A stretch of 64,000 nucleotides of DNA, from assembly GCA_025504975.1 (NCBI GenBank), contig JANUWI010000016.1, positions 496,001 through 560,000 of the forward strand, written 5' to 3'. Source of the stretch: Plenodomus lindquistii. Lineage: Eukaryota > Ascomycota > Dothideomycetes > Pleosporales > Leptosphaeriaceae. The notes beneath the pieces are model-generated. The model did not search any database. It saw only the letters and a program-made list of their open reading frames with translations, and was not told the origin of the DNA. A program made the position numbers and the translations under genes. This document shows positions 43,666-54,892 of this stretch, in pieces; position 1 is the stretch's first letter, and each line of letters begins with the position of its first letter.

Positions 43666-45498
43666 ATGAAGCCATGGTCGCGCGCAGTCGCGCTGCTGTC
43701 GTTGCTGTCGGCGCTCACCGCAGTGGCCGCCATGGACGTGACGCTGAGTAATAGCGACCGCCAGAAGTGCTCGGGCATGTACAGCAAGAAGTCGTGGGGA
43801 GGAAAGGTCGACCCCTTCATCCTCGTCAAGTTCCTCAACAACGGCGACCGCAACAAGGACATCGAGAACCCCACCGTCGGCGTCGTCATCTGGGAATGGA
43901 AGGACACGCTGCTGCTGGGAAAGCCCTCGGATGTGCCCGTTGCAGAGGTGCGTGCCCAGTTCTATTCATGTCCTGCCGACAGCCAGCCCTACTGCTTCCA
44001 TGCCGAGTATGCTAACGTCTGAGACAGCGCGAGTACATATGTAGCGACGACGCCATTGATGCCCAGCTATGCAATGCCACCCACAAGGGCGAATGGCTGC
44101 TCGCCGACGACGTCGATGTCGTCTCCCAGATGCACGTCCGCACAGCCGCCATCAACCTCCACGACCCCAAGCCCGTCAACTACCCGGTCGCAGCCGGTGA
44201 AAAGAAGCTCAACATCAAGACGGGCTACTACTGCGTCGCCGCTGCATCAGACCGGGATGATCTCGAGTACGAGGCCATTGTCACCTTCCGCAACGCCTAT
44301 GGAGAATTGCAGGCTGCCCAAATCGCAAAGCTGCCCTTCTACGGCGGCATTACCATCGTCTACTTTGTCGTCCTGGCATTCTGGGGCTTTCTCTACTTTC
44401 AGAACAGACACGATATTCTCGCCGTCCAGAATTACATCACCGCCATCCTGGTGTTCCTCGTGGTGGAGATGCTGATGACCTGGGGATACTATGACTATCA
44501 AAACCGCCATGGAAACAACGTGGGAGCCAAGGCCCTCATGATCGTCGTCGCCGTCTTAAACGCCTTCCGTAACTCTTTTTCCTTCTTCCTGCTCCTCATT
44601 GTCTGCATGGGATATGGCGTTGTGAAGCCCTCACTGGGCAAGACCATGACCGTTGTCCGCTGGCTTGCAGTCGCACACTTCGTCTTTGGCGTAATATACG
44701 CTGTCGCATCCCTCACAGTCCGCCCCGACGATGCCGGTCCGCTTGTACTGCTCGTCATTCTCCCCCTGTCAGCAACTTTGACGGCGTTTTACATCTGGAC
44801 ATTGAACTCGCTGAACCTAACTATGAAGGATCTCATGGAGCGGAAGCAACACGTCAAGGCGACCATGTACAAGCGGCTATGGTGGTGCATCCTGACCAGT
44901 ATCATTGTAATCTTTGGTTTCTTCTTCATCAATAGCTTCACATTTGCAGGAACGTCGACACCAGACTTTGCCCCCACACATTGGCAAACGCGTTGGTTTG
45001 TGCTTGATGGCTGGCTGAATATTGTGTACTTGGCCGATGTATGCTTCGTTGCGTACATGTGGCGGCCGACAGCCAACAATCGACGATTTGCCATGAGTGA
45101 CGAGGTAAGTCTTTGCTGCAACACGTTTTCACTACGTATATATACTTACAACTCGACAGATTGCGCAAGACGACGAAGGCTTCGAGATTGCCTCTCTGCG
45201 AGACTCACTTGACGAAGAGGAAGGTCCAAACGAACAGCCACCGTCTTACGATCCAGCTCCTAGGACACACGGCAACAGTGCGCGCGATGACTCGCCACTA
45301 CCAGCACCACAGGCTCAGAAGCCTATTGTGCCACCCAGGGAGAGCCTTGATGGTGACACCATTTTCGCAGTGGGCGAGGATGATAAGTGGAGCAGTGATG
45401 ATGACGACGATGACGACGACAATGACGAGCCTGAAAGTCCTCGGGGAAGAGAAGACGAGTATTCGAAGTTGACGGGTCCAAGTCGAAAAGATGATTAG
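43666..45498 (+). CDS. PTM1/GPR107-like seven-transmembrane protein (Lu7TM)
   Basis: Golgi/endosomal membrane protein family related to yeast Ptm1 and human GPR107/108, with roles in Golgi-endosome trafficking. Exons 43666-43947, 44028-45104 and 45160-45498 give 565 residues. A signal peptide covers about 1-21. The luminal domain has Cys pairs (KCSGMYSKKSWGG; YICSDDAIDAQLCNAT). The seven helices start at YGGITIVYFVVLAFWGFLYF and include EMLMTWGYYDYQNRHGNNVG and the RNSFSFFLLLIVCMGYGVVK block, both hallmarks of the family. The cytosolic tail is acidic with a poly-Asp run (SSDDDDDDDDNDEPES). Intron 1 is 80 bp with GCTAAC branch; intron 2 is 55 bp. Confidence 0.93.
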
Positions 45499-45838
45499 GT
45501 GTTTGTTCGATATTTTGAGAGAGTTGGCGGCATTGGTCACAGTAGCTGCTCAGATTGAGCATTGGCGTTGAATGGCCACGAGACTTGTACTGTATGAGAA
45601 GGCTTTACGTCTCGTAGCACAGCTGTTGTATGCATTGTTGGCGTTCCGTGTCGTATTGTTACACGATGCTGCTAGAGCAGATGGTGCGGGAATGAAGAAG
45701 CCACAGATGGAGTGTACAATGTTCGTGTCTCCCAAAGCGGATGAACCGAGGCAACTTAGCGTCATTTACTTTAAACATTGACTGATGACCAAACATTGAA
45801 CATGGCAGCAACCCACATTCAGCCAAAGTCAAGACGCC
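45499..45838. other. Intergenic, PTM1-like gene to IBA57
   Basis: 340 bp; nothing beyond the expected 3' region and promoter. Confidence 0.45.
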
Positions 45839-47074
45839 ATGTCGACACTTGCACCCCGAACACTTGCGCGCAAGTCGATGTATGTGTGTGACTCGTGTCT
45901 GCGTAGCGCACGCATTGTCCAGAACCCATGGACCGTCACAACTGCATCGCACAGGGCTGTCACTGCGTCATGGCAGCATGGCGAGAGCGATGCGACGCCT
46001 CGTGGACGCCCAACATGGGAAACCCTCAGTCCTGCGCCTAGGCCGGGCTATCGCTTCTACTCGACCACGCACCCTCGAATCGCACCTCGCACTTCCGGCA
46101 CGACGCCGCTTGCGCACCGCAGCCTGATCTCGCTCTCGGGACCTGACGCAGTCAAATTCCTGCAGGGTCTCATCACCAACAACGTCGATGCGAGCCGTCA
46201 GTCTCCCTTCTACGCAGCCTTTCTCGACGCGCGAGGCCGAGTGCTATGGGACGTTTTCGTCTGGGTGTGGCCAAAGCTGGTGGCGGAGCAGGAAAACTGG
46301 GCGTGCTACATCGAGGTCGATCAGACGGAAGCAGCAGCCCTCAAGAAGCACCTGAAGCGGCACAAGCTGCGCAGCAAGGTCGTCATAGAAGATGTTGGCT
46401 CGGTTGACGTTTGGGCTGCCTGGGGCGATGCACCCGCGCAGGTGCAAGCGGAGCACGTCTTGAGTGGGCTGCAGGATCCACGTGCACCAGGACTACATCG
46501 ATATCTCGTGGCGAAAGGTCAGACCTCGCCATGGGATGGGGCCGAGATTGTTGATACCAGCGAGTATCATCTGCAACGCTACCTGTGTGGTATACCAGAA
46601 GGGCCAGTCGAGATTCCACGAGAGAGCGCATTACCAATGGAATGCAACATCGATCTCTCCTCAGGCATAGACTTCAAAAAGGGCTGCTACGTCGGCCAAG
46701 AGCTTACCATTAGAACAAAGCACACTGGCGTGGTGCGGAAGCGCGTGCTTCCCGTTCAGTTGGAGTATGCCAGCGACTCGGCTACTCCACCAGTCTCTGG
46801 CACAGACATCAAGCAACTCGACGATGATGGAAATACTAAGAAGGGCCGCGCAGCAGGTAAATTCATCGCTGGCGTAGGACAGGTTGGACTTGCCATGTGT
46901 CGCTTGGAGATGATGACCAGTATGAAGATTAGCGCAGAAGGTGGAAGTTGGAAGCCGGGAATGCAATTTGGTCTTGAGACTGATGCGGGTGTTGTCAAGA
47001 TTAGGCCTGTGCTGCATGATTGGTTTGTGCTGAGAGAGAGGGATTTGTGGGATAAGAAAAGGACGCGTATATGA
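45839..47074 (+). CDS. IBA57: Mitochondrial iron-sulfur assembly factor IBA57/CAF17
   Basis: Folate-binding-fold protein needed with ISA1/ISA2 to build [4Fe-4S] clusters for aconitase, lipoate synthase and related mitochondrial enzymes. Intronless, 411 residues. The N-terminal ~80 residues are Arg/Ser-rich (MSTLAPRTLARKSMYV; RFYSTTHPR), a mitochondrial presequence. The core starts LISLSGPDAVKFLQGLITNN, and the family signature KGCYVGQE is at 281-288 after the SSGIDFKKGCY region. The C-terminal lobe is complete (PVLHDWFVLRERDLW). ATG at 45839 is the first in frame. A secure assignment. Confidence 0.94.
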   Translation: MSTLAPRTLARKSMYVCDSCLRSARIVQNPWTVTTASHRAVTASWQHGESDATPRGRPTWETLSPAPRPGYRFYSTTHPRIAPRTSGTTPLAHRSLISLSGPDAVKFLQGLITNNVDASRQSPFYAAFLDARGRVLWDVFVWVWPKLVAEQENWACYIEVDQTEAAALKKHLKRHKLRSKVVIEDVGSVDVWAAWGDAPAQVQAEHVLSGLQDPRAPGLHRYLVAKGQTSPWDGAEIVDTSEYHLQRYLCGIPEGPVEIPRESALPMECNIDLSSGIDFKKGCYVGQELTIRTKHTGVVRKRVLPVQLEYASDSATPPVSGTDIKQLDDDGNTKKGRAAGKFIAGVGQVGLAMCRLEMMTSMKISAEGGSWKPGMQFGLETDAGVVKIRPVLHDWFVLRERDLWDKKRTRI

Positions 47075-47393
47075 AGATTGAGTATCATCCGGGTTGTACA
47101 TAATGTGATGCGATCAAATGTATACTATGAAATGAAAAACAAGCACTTGGTACGAAATCTACACCGACACCCATTGTGGATGACTAGTCTAGTCTCATCA
47201 AGTATGCCGGTGCAATGGGGCTGAGCTATCGTGGCTTAGCTCTCTCGCATCACCTACAGACTCCACAACTCCCATCGCCTTCCTCAGCCCTGATATCACC
47301 AAACATCATTCTTAAGTGCACGTGAGCTTCTGGGTAGCCATCTTATATTCCTGTACAAACTGTTTGAGTTTATCGAAGAGATAATCCTGCGCC
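47075..47393. other. Intergenic, IBA57 to 2OG oxygenase
   Basis: 319 bp; nothing recognised. Confidence 0.45.
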
Positions 47394-48584
47394 ATGGCTA
47401 CCACCTTACCAAAATCGTCGAACCATCACTTCTCCATCTCAAACTTGATATCTCGCTTTCGATCCAAGAAGAGAACAAAGCGCAACACACTCACATACAA
47501 CAAACCGCAAGAAGTCACGCCAGACACGAGACCACCGCTCATCGCCACTCCGTTACCATTAGTCCTACCAGAACATCAACACACCCTATCCACACTCGGC
47601 TGGACAACCCTCACATTCCCCGGCCCCGTACAAGAACATCAATCCACAGACATTCCAGATCTCCCAGCAACACCAGCCCCGCATCCCCTACAAACAGCAT
47701 CCTCAGCCCTCTTCGCCGCAAGCCAAACCTTCTTCGCCCTCCCAGACTCACAAAAGCAAACCTGGAAACACAAACTCGGCTCCGAAGAAGGCTGGTCCAA
47801 AATCCCCGGCGAGAAAGAATTCATCACGTTGCGAACACTCGAGTACTGTCCTGAGATGCTGCGGCAACCCGCCCAACGGTATTGGAATCTCATGGGTGCG
47901 CAGTTGTCGAATACGCTGGGGAGAATATGCACGACGTTGGGGTTACCGGATGGCGAGGATGAGGGGCTGAGACAGTTTGTTGGGCCGTGTGGACGAATGC
48001 AACATGTTGATGCGATGAAGACGGCGACCATGCTGCGACTTTTCCGGTATGAAGGGTGGGAAGCCAAGGAGGTTGCTGAGCCGCATGCTGATCTTGGTCT
48101 TTTGAGCGTCGTCGTAGGTGATGTTCCTGGCCTGGAGGTTTGGGACGGGTTTACCTGGTTTGAGTGTGAGAGGGAGGTTCAAAGGGCGGGGCGCAAGGGC
48201 GCGACGGTGCTGGCGGGGAGGCAGCTTGAACGGCTTTCTAATGGACGGTATCCTGCGGGTGGGCATAGAGTCGTTTCGTACGGAGAGGGAAGACAAATGG
48301 CTATGACTACCCCTGCTGGGAATTCACAAGGCGAAGAGAAGAGTTATCGGTTCTCGATTGTGTTTGTACTACGTGCTCATGAGCCGGTGGTCATTGATTC
48401 CGAGGACTTTGAGACGGATGTTACGGGCAAGTGGCTGGAACCGATGAAAGGGGTTACGGCGGGGAAGTTCTACGAGCAGATTCGAGGTAGGCATTTCAAT
48501 ATCAATATTGATGTGGATGAGCGCGAGAAGCAGAGGAGAAGACTTGCGAATGAAAAGGCCAAGGAGACAGTGGGAAGCGGATAG
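47394..48584 (+). CDS. 2-oxoglutarate/Fe(II)-dependent dioxygenase (isopenicillin-N-synthase-like)
   Basis: Non-haem iron oxygenase of the DIOX_N/2OG-FeII family; substrate unknown. Intronless, 396 residues. The jelly-roll core carries the iron triad His231-x-Asp233 (EPHADLGLLSVVVGD) and His291 (YPAGGHRVV). Arg319 in YRFS is the likely 2-oxoglutarate ligand. The N-terminal part has the DIOX_N pattern (LPLVLPEHQHTLSTLGWTTL; ALFAASQTFFALPDSQKQTW). A basic 35-residue leader (RFRSKKRTKRN) precedes it. The 3' end lies 155 bp from the stop of the convergent Zn2Cys6 gene. No biosynthetic partner genes are next to it. Confidence 0.87.
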   Translation: MATTLPKSSNHHFSISNLISRFRSKKRTKRNTLTYNKPQEVTPDTRPPLIATPLPLVLPEHQHTLSTLGWTTLTFPGPVQEHQSTDIPDLPATPAPHPLQTASSALFAASQTFFALPDSQKQTWKHKLGSEEGWSKIPGEKEFITLRTLEYCPEMLRQPAQRYWNLMGAQLSNTLGRICTTLGLPDGEDEGLRQFVGPCGRMQHVDAMKTATMLRLFRYEGWEAKEVAEPHADLGLLSVVVGDVPGLEVWDGFTWFECEREVQRAGRKGATVLAGRQLERLSNGRYPAGGHRVVSYGEGRQMAMTTPAGNSQGEEKSYRFSIVFVLRAHEPVVIDSEDFETDVTGKWLEPMKGVTAGKFYEQIRGRHFNINIDVDEREKQRRRLANEKAKETVGSG

Positions 48585-48739
48585 TCTGCGCATGTTCGTT
48601 CCATCGACATGCAACTACCAACTTTGGTCAATCAAGGATGGGCGGTTGAACACCGACGTACAAGTCATGCGCCAAATTTCCGGAAAGATATTCCAACGTG
48701 TATTAATTGAAGTGTAATATCCGCAAACACAGGTATCTC

Positions 48740-51540
48740 TCAAGAATCGCACTCGGGCTCCAAGGCCTCAAATCCTTCAAACCCATGCCATAGCTCATTT
48801 TCGAGAAAGGTGCTCATTTCCTGTACCTTCTCCTGTGCGCCTTTTCGCCTCTGTCGTAGGGCGTTGCCCAGAATTTTTGCTGCTGACAATGCCATGTCAG
48901 ACTTCCTTCCCAAATACCACAACGCCTTTACGCAATCATCAGCTCTTTGAAATGCATCGTGTCCATTCATGTCGGGATAAAATGAAGTTGTTTCCTCCAG
49001 CTCCAGCAACACAACACCCGCCTTGGCGAATGCACGTATGAGCACCGCGGTCCACGGTTCTGTTAGTAGCGCACCCTCGCTGACTGCGAAGTGAAATTCT
49101 CCAGACTGTGAAAAGGTTGCGTCTGATCGTGGGCACGCGCATCTCGCTAGATCGGAAAGCGTACGGCAGTTGTTCTCGCGAAATCGCGCAACAAATTCAC
49201 TAGACATTCGGACAAGTCTGTTCGCTTCGAGCCCGAGCCCAGTGTCGTCCACAACCTCGACAAGGTCGACAAAGAGCAGTGTCGCAAGGTGCCAGTGGCC
49301 TGTAAGACACGTGTACCAAGATTGGATGCGTGGAGGTAGTCGATCATGGTGCTGGATACAGTCCTGAATGAATGGTGCGTATAGTTTATTCCAATGTTTG
49401 CACACGTCTAGCGCGGCTTCGATGGCGTTTTCTATCATGCCACCGCATAGATTTCGGGAGAGCAGTGTTTGGATGCGCGTGACTTTCCGGAACAAGAGGA
49501 CCTTGACGGGAGCAGCATCGCAAAGTACAGCCGCAGCTTGATCAAAGGAGCAAGGCCATCTGGTAGGGTGTCTTTGTAGACGTTCTTTCTGGTGAGCAAA
49601 CAGGTACTTGTCCCAGAGTCCATCGGTTGTAGGCATCACTTCTGTACCGACGATCTCTGATTCTGGACTTTGGCCGCTCTCACTGGGATATATGTTGCTA
49701 TCTTCGTCTGAAACTACCAGCGGTCGACGATTCATCGCCGCGGAAAGCGTATCGAACATGACTCCTAGCCAGAATAGTAGATCAACGGTTGCACGGTCAG
49801 CGGCGTCGAGGCGGTTGGCCACAGATCGATATTTCGTAGTACCTCGTGAAGCCGCAGAGCCGGTAGGCGCACTTTTGCCAAGCATTGCCATCCTTGATCG
49901 AAGAGAGTGGATTAATCGCAATCCCTTTTCGAGGTGCACCGGGGGTCCTTCTGTCTCGATGGCGAGATTTAGCTTCGACATCAGATCTACACATTCGTTC
50001 TCGTCCGATGCGGGCTCTGTGTTTGGAATCGTTCCGTCAATGTCCGGCTGGGGCGACTCTGTAAGATCAGTAGGCTTCTGTGTCAATGCAAAGACAATCT
50101 GTGCAAGTACAAGGCGAAAAGACTCTATGTCTCCAGCCCCTTGCAATGCATTGCGAGCCTCGTACCACGCATTTGTCTGAACAACGTGATCGAATTCGAG
50201 AGCAGCAGATACATTGTTGTCGTTAGTAGCATTCGAGAATGCATATGTCTCGTTGTCAGGCGCGCGGCTCTGGTATGGATACTTAGTCTTACTTCGTTGG
50301 CTGGATTGGGCCCATTGGCTGGCAAAAGCATATATCGCCAAGTTGAGACATCTTGTTGCTGCCCTGTCCTCGGAATACGTTAATTGACGTCCTCTGATAG
50401 CTGCTGTCAAGCGATCTAGCCGAGAGACGCGATGATAGATTCGATTCCAGTCTGGTGTTGCGCCGTCCGCTATTGAGACATCAGTCTTGGCACTGTATGG
50501 GCATGTACGTTCTGTCATCCAACAGGATAGGGCATTTTCGAAAGAGTTTTGGTAGATTTGCAGCAGGCCTTCTGTCAGGTAAGCGCTGTTTGTCGATGTG
50601 AAGAGATCGGTATCGAACGAGATGGCTGGGTATTGATGCACACCGTTTGCGACCAATGCCGAGGATGGAGTCCGCCAGCGTCGCTTTCGATTGCTGTGGA
50701 CCATGGGGCCGCTGATATCGGAAGAGTGTGTGGAGCCACTCTCGCTAGTGGTGCGCGATGTGTATCGACTACCACGGTCATCCATCTTCTCGAGGTCTTC
50801 TGATAGCGTGTCCAGCGATGACTGTTTGGACGAGTCGCATTCAGTGGGCGTTTGATTTACGTCAATTATATCGGCAAAGGTACCCAGGTCATGTTCCCGT
50901 GTTTGAGATTCCCCATGATAAGGAAGCGATGTTGCTGCTACGTGCAAGGCGGACAGGTACGGGTCTGCGTCAAATGAAGAACCACAAGCAAAGTCTCCAA
51001 AGGTCACGCCGAGCTCCACTGGAGCAGTAGTTGTTGGAGCGTAGGCCTCGATGCGAGGTTTTGATTCGAGTCGGTCGGAGACTCGCTGGGTGGATGGCTG
51101 TTCAGTTGCATGCCGACTCTGCGTGCGGCGACGCTTCGCCGGTGGCGTTGGTCCCGATTGCGGTTGCAGTGCCTGCGAGACGCGTTGTGATCGAAGCCAG
51201 TCAAAGGTGCACGACTTCTTGGTCTTATCGCAATTACTACAAGCAGCCAACGGGCCAAAGACGTCTAGCTGGTCAGCCACTAGCGCAACATGGCGAAGCT
51301 CGGGTGCAGCATACCGCTATAGTGGAATACAGTGGGATTGCTGCCAGACTTTGTTGTATCCAACAGCGTATCCTCGAGGATGGCGGCATCGCACGCCCGC
51401 TTTCCCTTTCGACATTGATCGCAACACCTGTTCTGCTTCCTGCCTGCTTTGGAGGGTTTAGCGGCCTTGGTCGCACTTGCAGAAGGCGAGGTCCAGGCAT
51501 AGTCGAGAAACGATCTGGGTTGGACGTCGACGAAGTTCAT
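48740..51540 (-). CDS. Zn2Cys6 transcription factor with extended zinc loop
   Basis: Fungal-specific binuclear-zinc DNA-binding regulator; target genes unknown. Exons 51540-51315 and 51264-48740 give 916 residues. The cluster is Cys40, 43, 50, 84, 87 and 94 (CDQCRKGKRAC ... CSNCDKTKKSC): the spacing between the third and fourth Cys is 33 residues, much longer than the usual 5-12. The intron lies within that loop, and splicing it with GTATGC and CAGCTAG ends gives the continuous VFHYSDVFGPLAACSNC. After the finger comes a Ser/Thr-rich linker, then the helical middle-homology region (TSNSAYLTEGLLQIYQNSFE; LDRLTAAIRGRQL; VDLLFWLGVMFDTLSAAMNR). A foldback repeat sits about 450 bp upstream of its ATG. 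Confidence 0.9.
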
Positions 51541-51911
51541 GGCTACGACCCGGACTCTATGGCAGAAAGAGGGCAAAGCAAGAGAGGTTCGCCAGCTCTC
51601 AAGCTCGAGAAGGCGCACGGTGATATGCACACCCCGCGCCCAACGCCGGCTAGCTGCACATCACCCCCCAGCTCGGAATCGCGGGGAAACAGAATGCGTC
51701 GCTGCCCACGTCAGACGCCTGAATCCCGAGCATCCCGTGCCTCGATCCTGGAGCAGCTTGCATGGGAGTAAGAACTATAGTGCTGCTCCCCCAAGTCCCA
51801 CGATTTGCGGCCACAAAAGCGCCTGTGTGTGTCCGCCTCACCGAGACAGGGAATTGACTTTGTCAGCGGCGCAACTGTTCGGGGCTATTCATCTCCACTG
51901 TCTTGAACTCC

Positions 51912-51934
51912 GTGTGTGTGTGTGTGTGTGTGTG
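51912..51934. repeat. (GT)n microsatellite
   Basis: 23 bp of alternating G and T in the Zn2Cys6 upstream region. Confidence 0.95.
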
Positions 51935-51984
51935 CCAGAATATGTTACACTCTCCTGCCAGGAGGTCCATCAAAACGAAGCCTA

Positions 51985-52116
51985 CAGGGTATTGGCACGT
52001 CGGTTCGCACCCCGTGTTAAAGTTTAAACAAATCAGCAATCTGATCTGGTCGACTTTCAGAGCTGCTATTTGTCGAACTTTAACAAGGGTGTGAACCGAC
52101 GTGCCAATACCCTGTT
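51985..52116. mobile_element. 132-bp foldback, MITE-like element
   Basis: Outer arms of 23 bp are perfect reverse complements (51985-52007 and 52094-52116, starting ACAGGGTATTGGCACG). After a short mismatch zone a further perfect 10-bp pair follows (52016-52025 and 52077-52086, TGTTAAAGTT), and the interior is also loosely palindromic. The ends read CAGGG...CCCTG, like some hAT termini. Flanks of 8 bp do not match, and a TA duplication is not clear on the right. I infer a non-autonomous inverted-repeat element; a cruciform regulatory site is the alternative. Confidence 0.6.
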
Positions 52117-52698
52117 CCCAAGGACAGGGGTGTTCATGTTGACATGGTATATCGACCGCCAATCTGGTCGAGGCAGCCAAAGCATGAACTCTCGTCAGAA
52201 CTGCCCATAGAGGACATCAGCTTCTCACTTGATACTTCAGTCTTCAGGGATAGAGCAGGCACATTCCCGTCCTCCGAGTTTGTGCGTGTCGTAAACTTTC
52301 GGCCGTCCTACGAGTCAAGTTGTCTGTCTCTGACAGTAATGTCGCCGAGAGCCTCACGCACCTGCGCCTGCTGACACCCGCATCCCTCCGTCGCTGGCGA
52401 CCTATCAGCTAGTGACAAGACAGCATCGAGTCATTGCTAGTTTGTCATGTAAACTCAAGCGTTCTGATCTCCTTGGCCATGACAAGTTGTCCTGGCTTAC
52501 ACGAAGAGCTTGGAATGAATCGGAACACCACTCACTGTTATCAGCTCTTTTATTGTGCATTAAGAGTACCATACCGTGTACAGCAGCTCCCTCTCGCATG
52601 AATAACCACCCTCAACTAGGATTCTACCTGAATAGTGAAGAGCATGTCAGTTCAACAGTATACCCCATCAAGTGAGCCATTCCGTACGCTGTGTCTCC

Positions 52699-54089
52699 TC
52701 AAGCGCTTATAGCCTGATAGATCTGCGTCTCAATGTCAAACCACAGCCCAAGTACCTTTGCATCGGCGAATGGTAGGATCTGACTACACACAATACCACC
52801 TACTCCTTTTTCACGATCGCACCACCACCAACAATTGGGTAGGCCTGCCCAGAATCCTGTACTCTTACTTCTACCCGTGGGGCCACCATTCGATAACATG
52901 AAGGTTAGTCCCCAGCCCTGTGGAGGGTTGCCCTCAACAGGATAGATCTCTGCGAGCGGGTTTGTGAGGTCAGGCTTCGCATCCGGTATGCCCTGGAGAT
53001 ATTATTTTTATGCTCTATCAGTAGCCCTTTTCGGTCTGCTACTCACCTGGCGCCCAAAATTGGGGAAACTTTCTACCTGGTTGGTGAACATGAGATCCAC
53101 CGTCTCCTTCTTCAGCAATTTAGCGCCGGTCGTAGGCGATGTGCCGTTGTTGAGTAGCGTCGCGATGATTTCTATTAATTTGTCAGTTGTTTCCGCATTC
53201 CTGTCCTAGCGGCTATCAACATACGCGCATAGTCCGAAGGCGTTGCAAAGGCACCCGCGCCGGCACTGTTGAAGACCTTCTCAGCATCTTCCGACTCCAC
53301 AACCAGAGGCTTGCGAAGGAGGTGATCCCTTCCGATTATTGAGCCGTCTGGCTTTCGCTGATGCATATAAGCTAGCCTCTGCTTCATTTCCGCAGTCGGA
53401 AACATGGATATATTTTGCAAGCCCAAAGGTTCGAAGATGTTTCGGTGACAGTAGTTGTTCAGCGATAGACCAGTTACGCGTTCAAGCGCTAGACCAGCGA
53501 AGTCGATGTTCACACCGTATTGCCAACCTTCCCCAGGCTGAAAGGTCAATGGCTGGAGAATGTCCTTGATGTCGCCAGAGAACTCATCAAATCCGACTGG
53601 GTGCGAAAAGTCACGAAGCTCATTGTTAAAGAACGTATATCCGAAGCCAGCTTTACATGGTGTAAGTACGGACTATAACGCGATGCCAGGGTTAAACGTA
53701 CCAGTATGTGTCAACAACATTCTCAGTGTGATTTTACGCTGCTTCTCCACCAGTTTCCCGTCTTTCTGTAACACTTTCAGACCTTTTAGCTCGGGGACTA
53801 GATTTTCCAGCTCCTCTCCATCGTCAAGATGCAGTTTGCCTTGTTCCACAAGTTGCATACATGCCAGACCAGCGATCATTTTGGTACAAGAAGCGATCCA
53901 AAAGACATTGTCCAAAGTCATGCTCTCTGACGTGTTCGCTCCTCTTTTCCCAGCGGAATGCGCAAAGATCTCATTGCCATCCCGGTCAACTACAACAACA
54001 CTGGTTCCTGGGATATCTTTGTGCGGATCTGCACACGCGTTCTCAATTGTTTCTTTCAGCGACTTGACGACACCTGCAGAAAGTGGCAT
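52699..54089 (-). CDS. Serine beta-lactamase-like hydrolase (class C/EstB family)
   Basis: Penicillin-binding-protein-fold esterase or peptidase; fungal members include lovastatin-type acyltransferases and many enzymes of unknown substrate. Exons 54089-53702, 53650-53225, 53171-53047 and 52992-52699 give 410 residues. The nucleophile motif is Ser67-x-x-Lys70 (IASCTKMIAGLA), followed by MQLVEQGKLHLDD and the RMLLTHTG turn. The second-motif Tyr is Tyr174 (EGWQYGVNIDFAGLALERVT). C-terminal WGLTF and a Gly/Asn/Trp stretch complete the fold. There is no signal peptide, so it is probably cytosolic. The introns are all GT-AG and keep the frame. No polyketide or other biosynthetic genes are adjacent, so a secondary-metabolite role is not supported by context. 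Confidence 0.87.
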
Positions 54090-54892
54090 GATGAAAATGT
54101 AGATTAATCTCCTCAGAATGGTATTTGCAGAATACAGAGATGATATGAAAGTTGAGCAAGAGAGTGTTACTTGGGAAACGTGTATGCGATCTTGGTAGCT
54201 GCGGATGGCAGGCTATAAGGCCCCTCTCTGTCGTTGCTCCAATCCCTTAGCGACACATTGTGGTATTTTCCGTTGTACCCGTCCCATTGGAAGAGCGGAA
54301 TGCTGAGTAACACGATTGGTTAAAGCTCTGTCGACGTCTCTGACGGATTGCGGTTGCCAACAAGCGGAGCCGCCGGTGTGTACCAAGTAACTAGTGTTCA
54401 GTGCGGGGCTTCGGCGCTAACGCAGTGCACCCCCTCACGTGCCCCTCAAACCAACCGACACCGATCCTCTCCTCCGATAGGAATAGGTAACATCATTCCG
54501 AAAGTGATTGCAAGTGACGATGGAAAGGCAGTCGATGGCGGTAGCCGATTCAAATTTGAGTCCCACCTCATGGATGTGGTTTGATCTAGGCGATACCAGA
54601 TACGGTCTTGCGAGGAAGGCGAAGATGCAATTGCCGCAGGTGTGGTTCATCAGGCCAGCAAACATACGTGAGGCGATGCCAACATCAATGCTTTTGCTAC
54701 TTTATCGCAATGCTTGTTCATAATATACAGTAGTTACTTTAAGCTTTTGGGACACGCGCCCGGTCTCCATATATCCATGACATCCCAAAATCATTCCCTG
54801 AAAAACACTCCCCATCAAGTCTATCATGCTAGGAGCCAATCGAGAAAGAAAATCGTCGGCTTGGACGTGGTCGATCGTGTAGGGTGACAGGT
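54090..54892. other. Intergenic, hydrolase promoter and Sec61 3' region
   Basis: 803 bp; nothing recognised beyond expected promoter and 3' flank. Confidence 0.45.

Larger units (their letters stand above)
51541..52698. other. Intergenic, Zn2Cys6 promoter and hydrolase 3' region
   Basis: 1.16 kb with a (GT)n run at 51912-51934 and the foldback repeat at 51985-52116. No protein gene supported. Confidence 0.5.

Noticed and set aside
43238..43907. Cys-rich minus-strand frames over the pentamer array and the start of the PTM1-like gene
   Set aside because: They are produced by translating the GCAC repeats and the antisense of a well-supported gene.
52001..52014. GGTTCGCACCC-like sequence resembling a tRNA B box in the foldback arm
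   Set aside because: Mismatch at the invariant A, and no A box or cloverleaf could be built.
52699..54089. Beta-lactamase-like gene as an antibiotic-resistance gene
   Set aside because: Fungal members of this family are mostly esterases or acyltransferases; no context for drug resistance.
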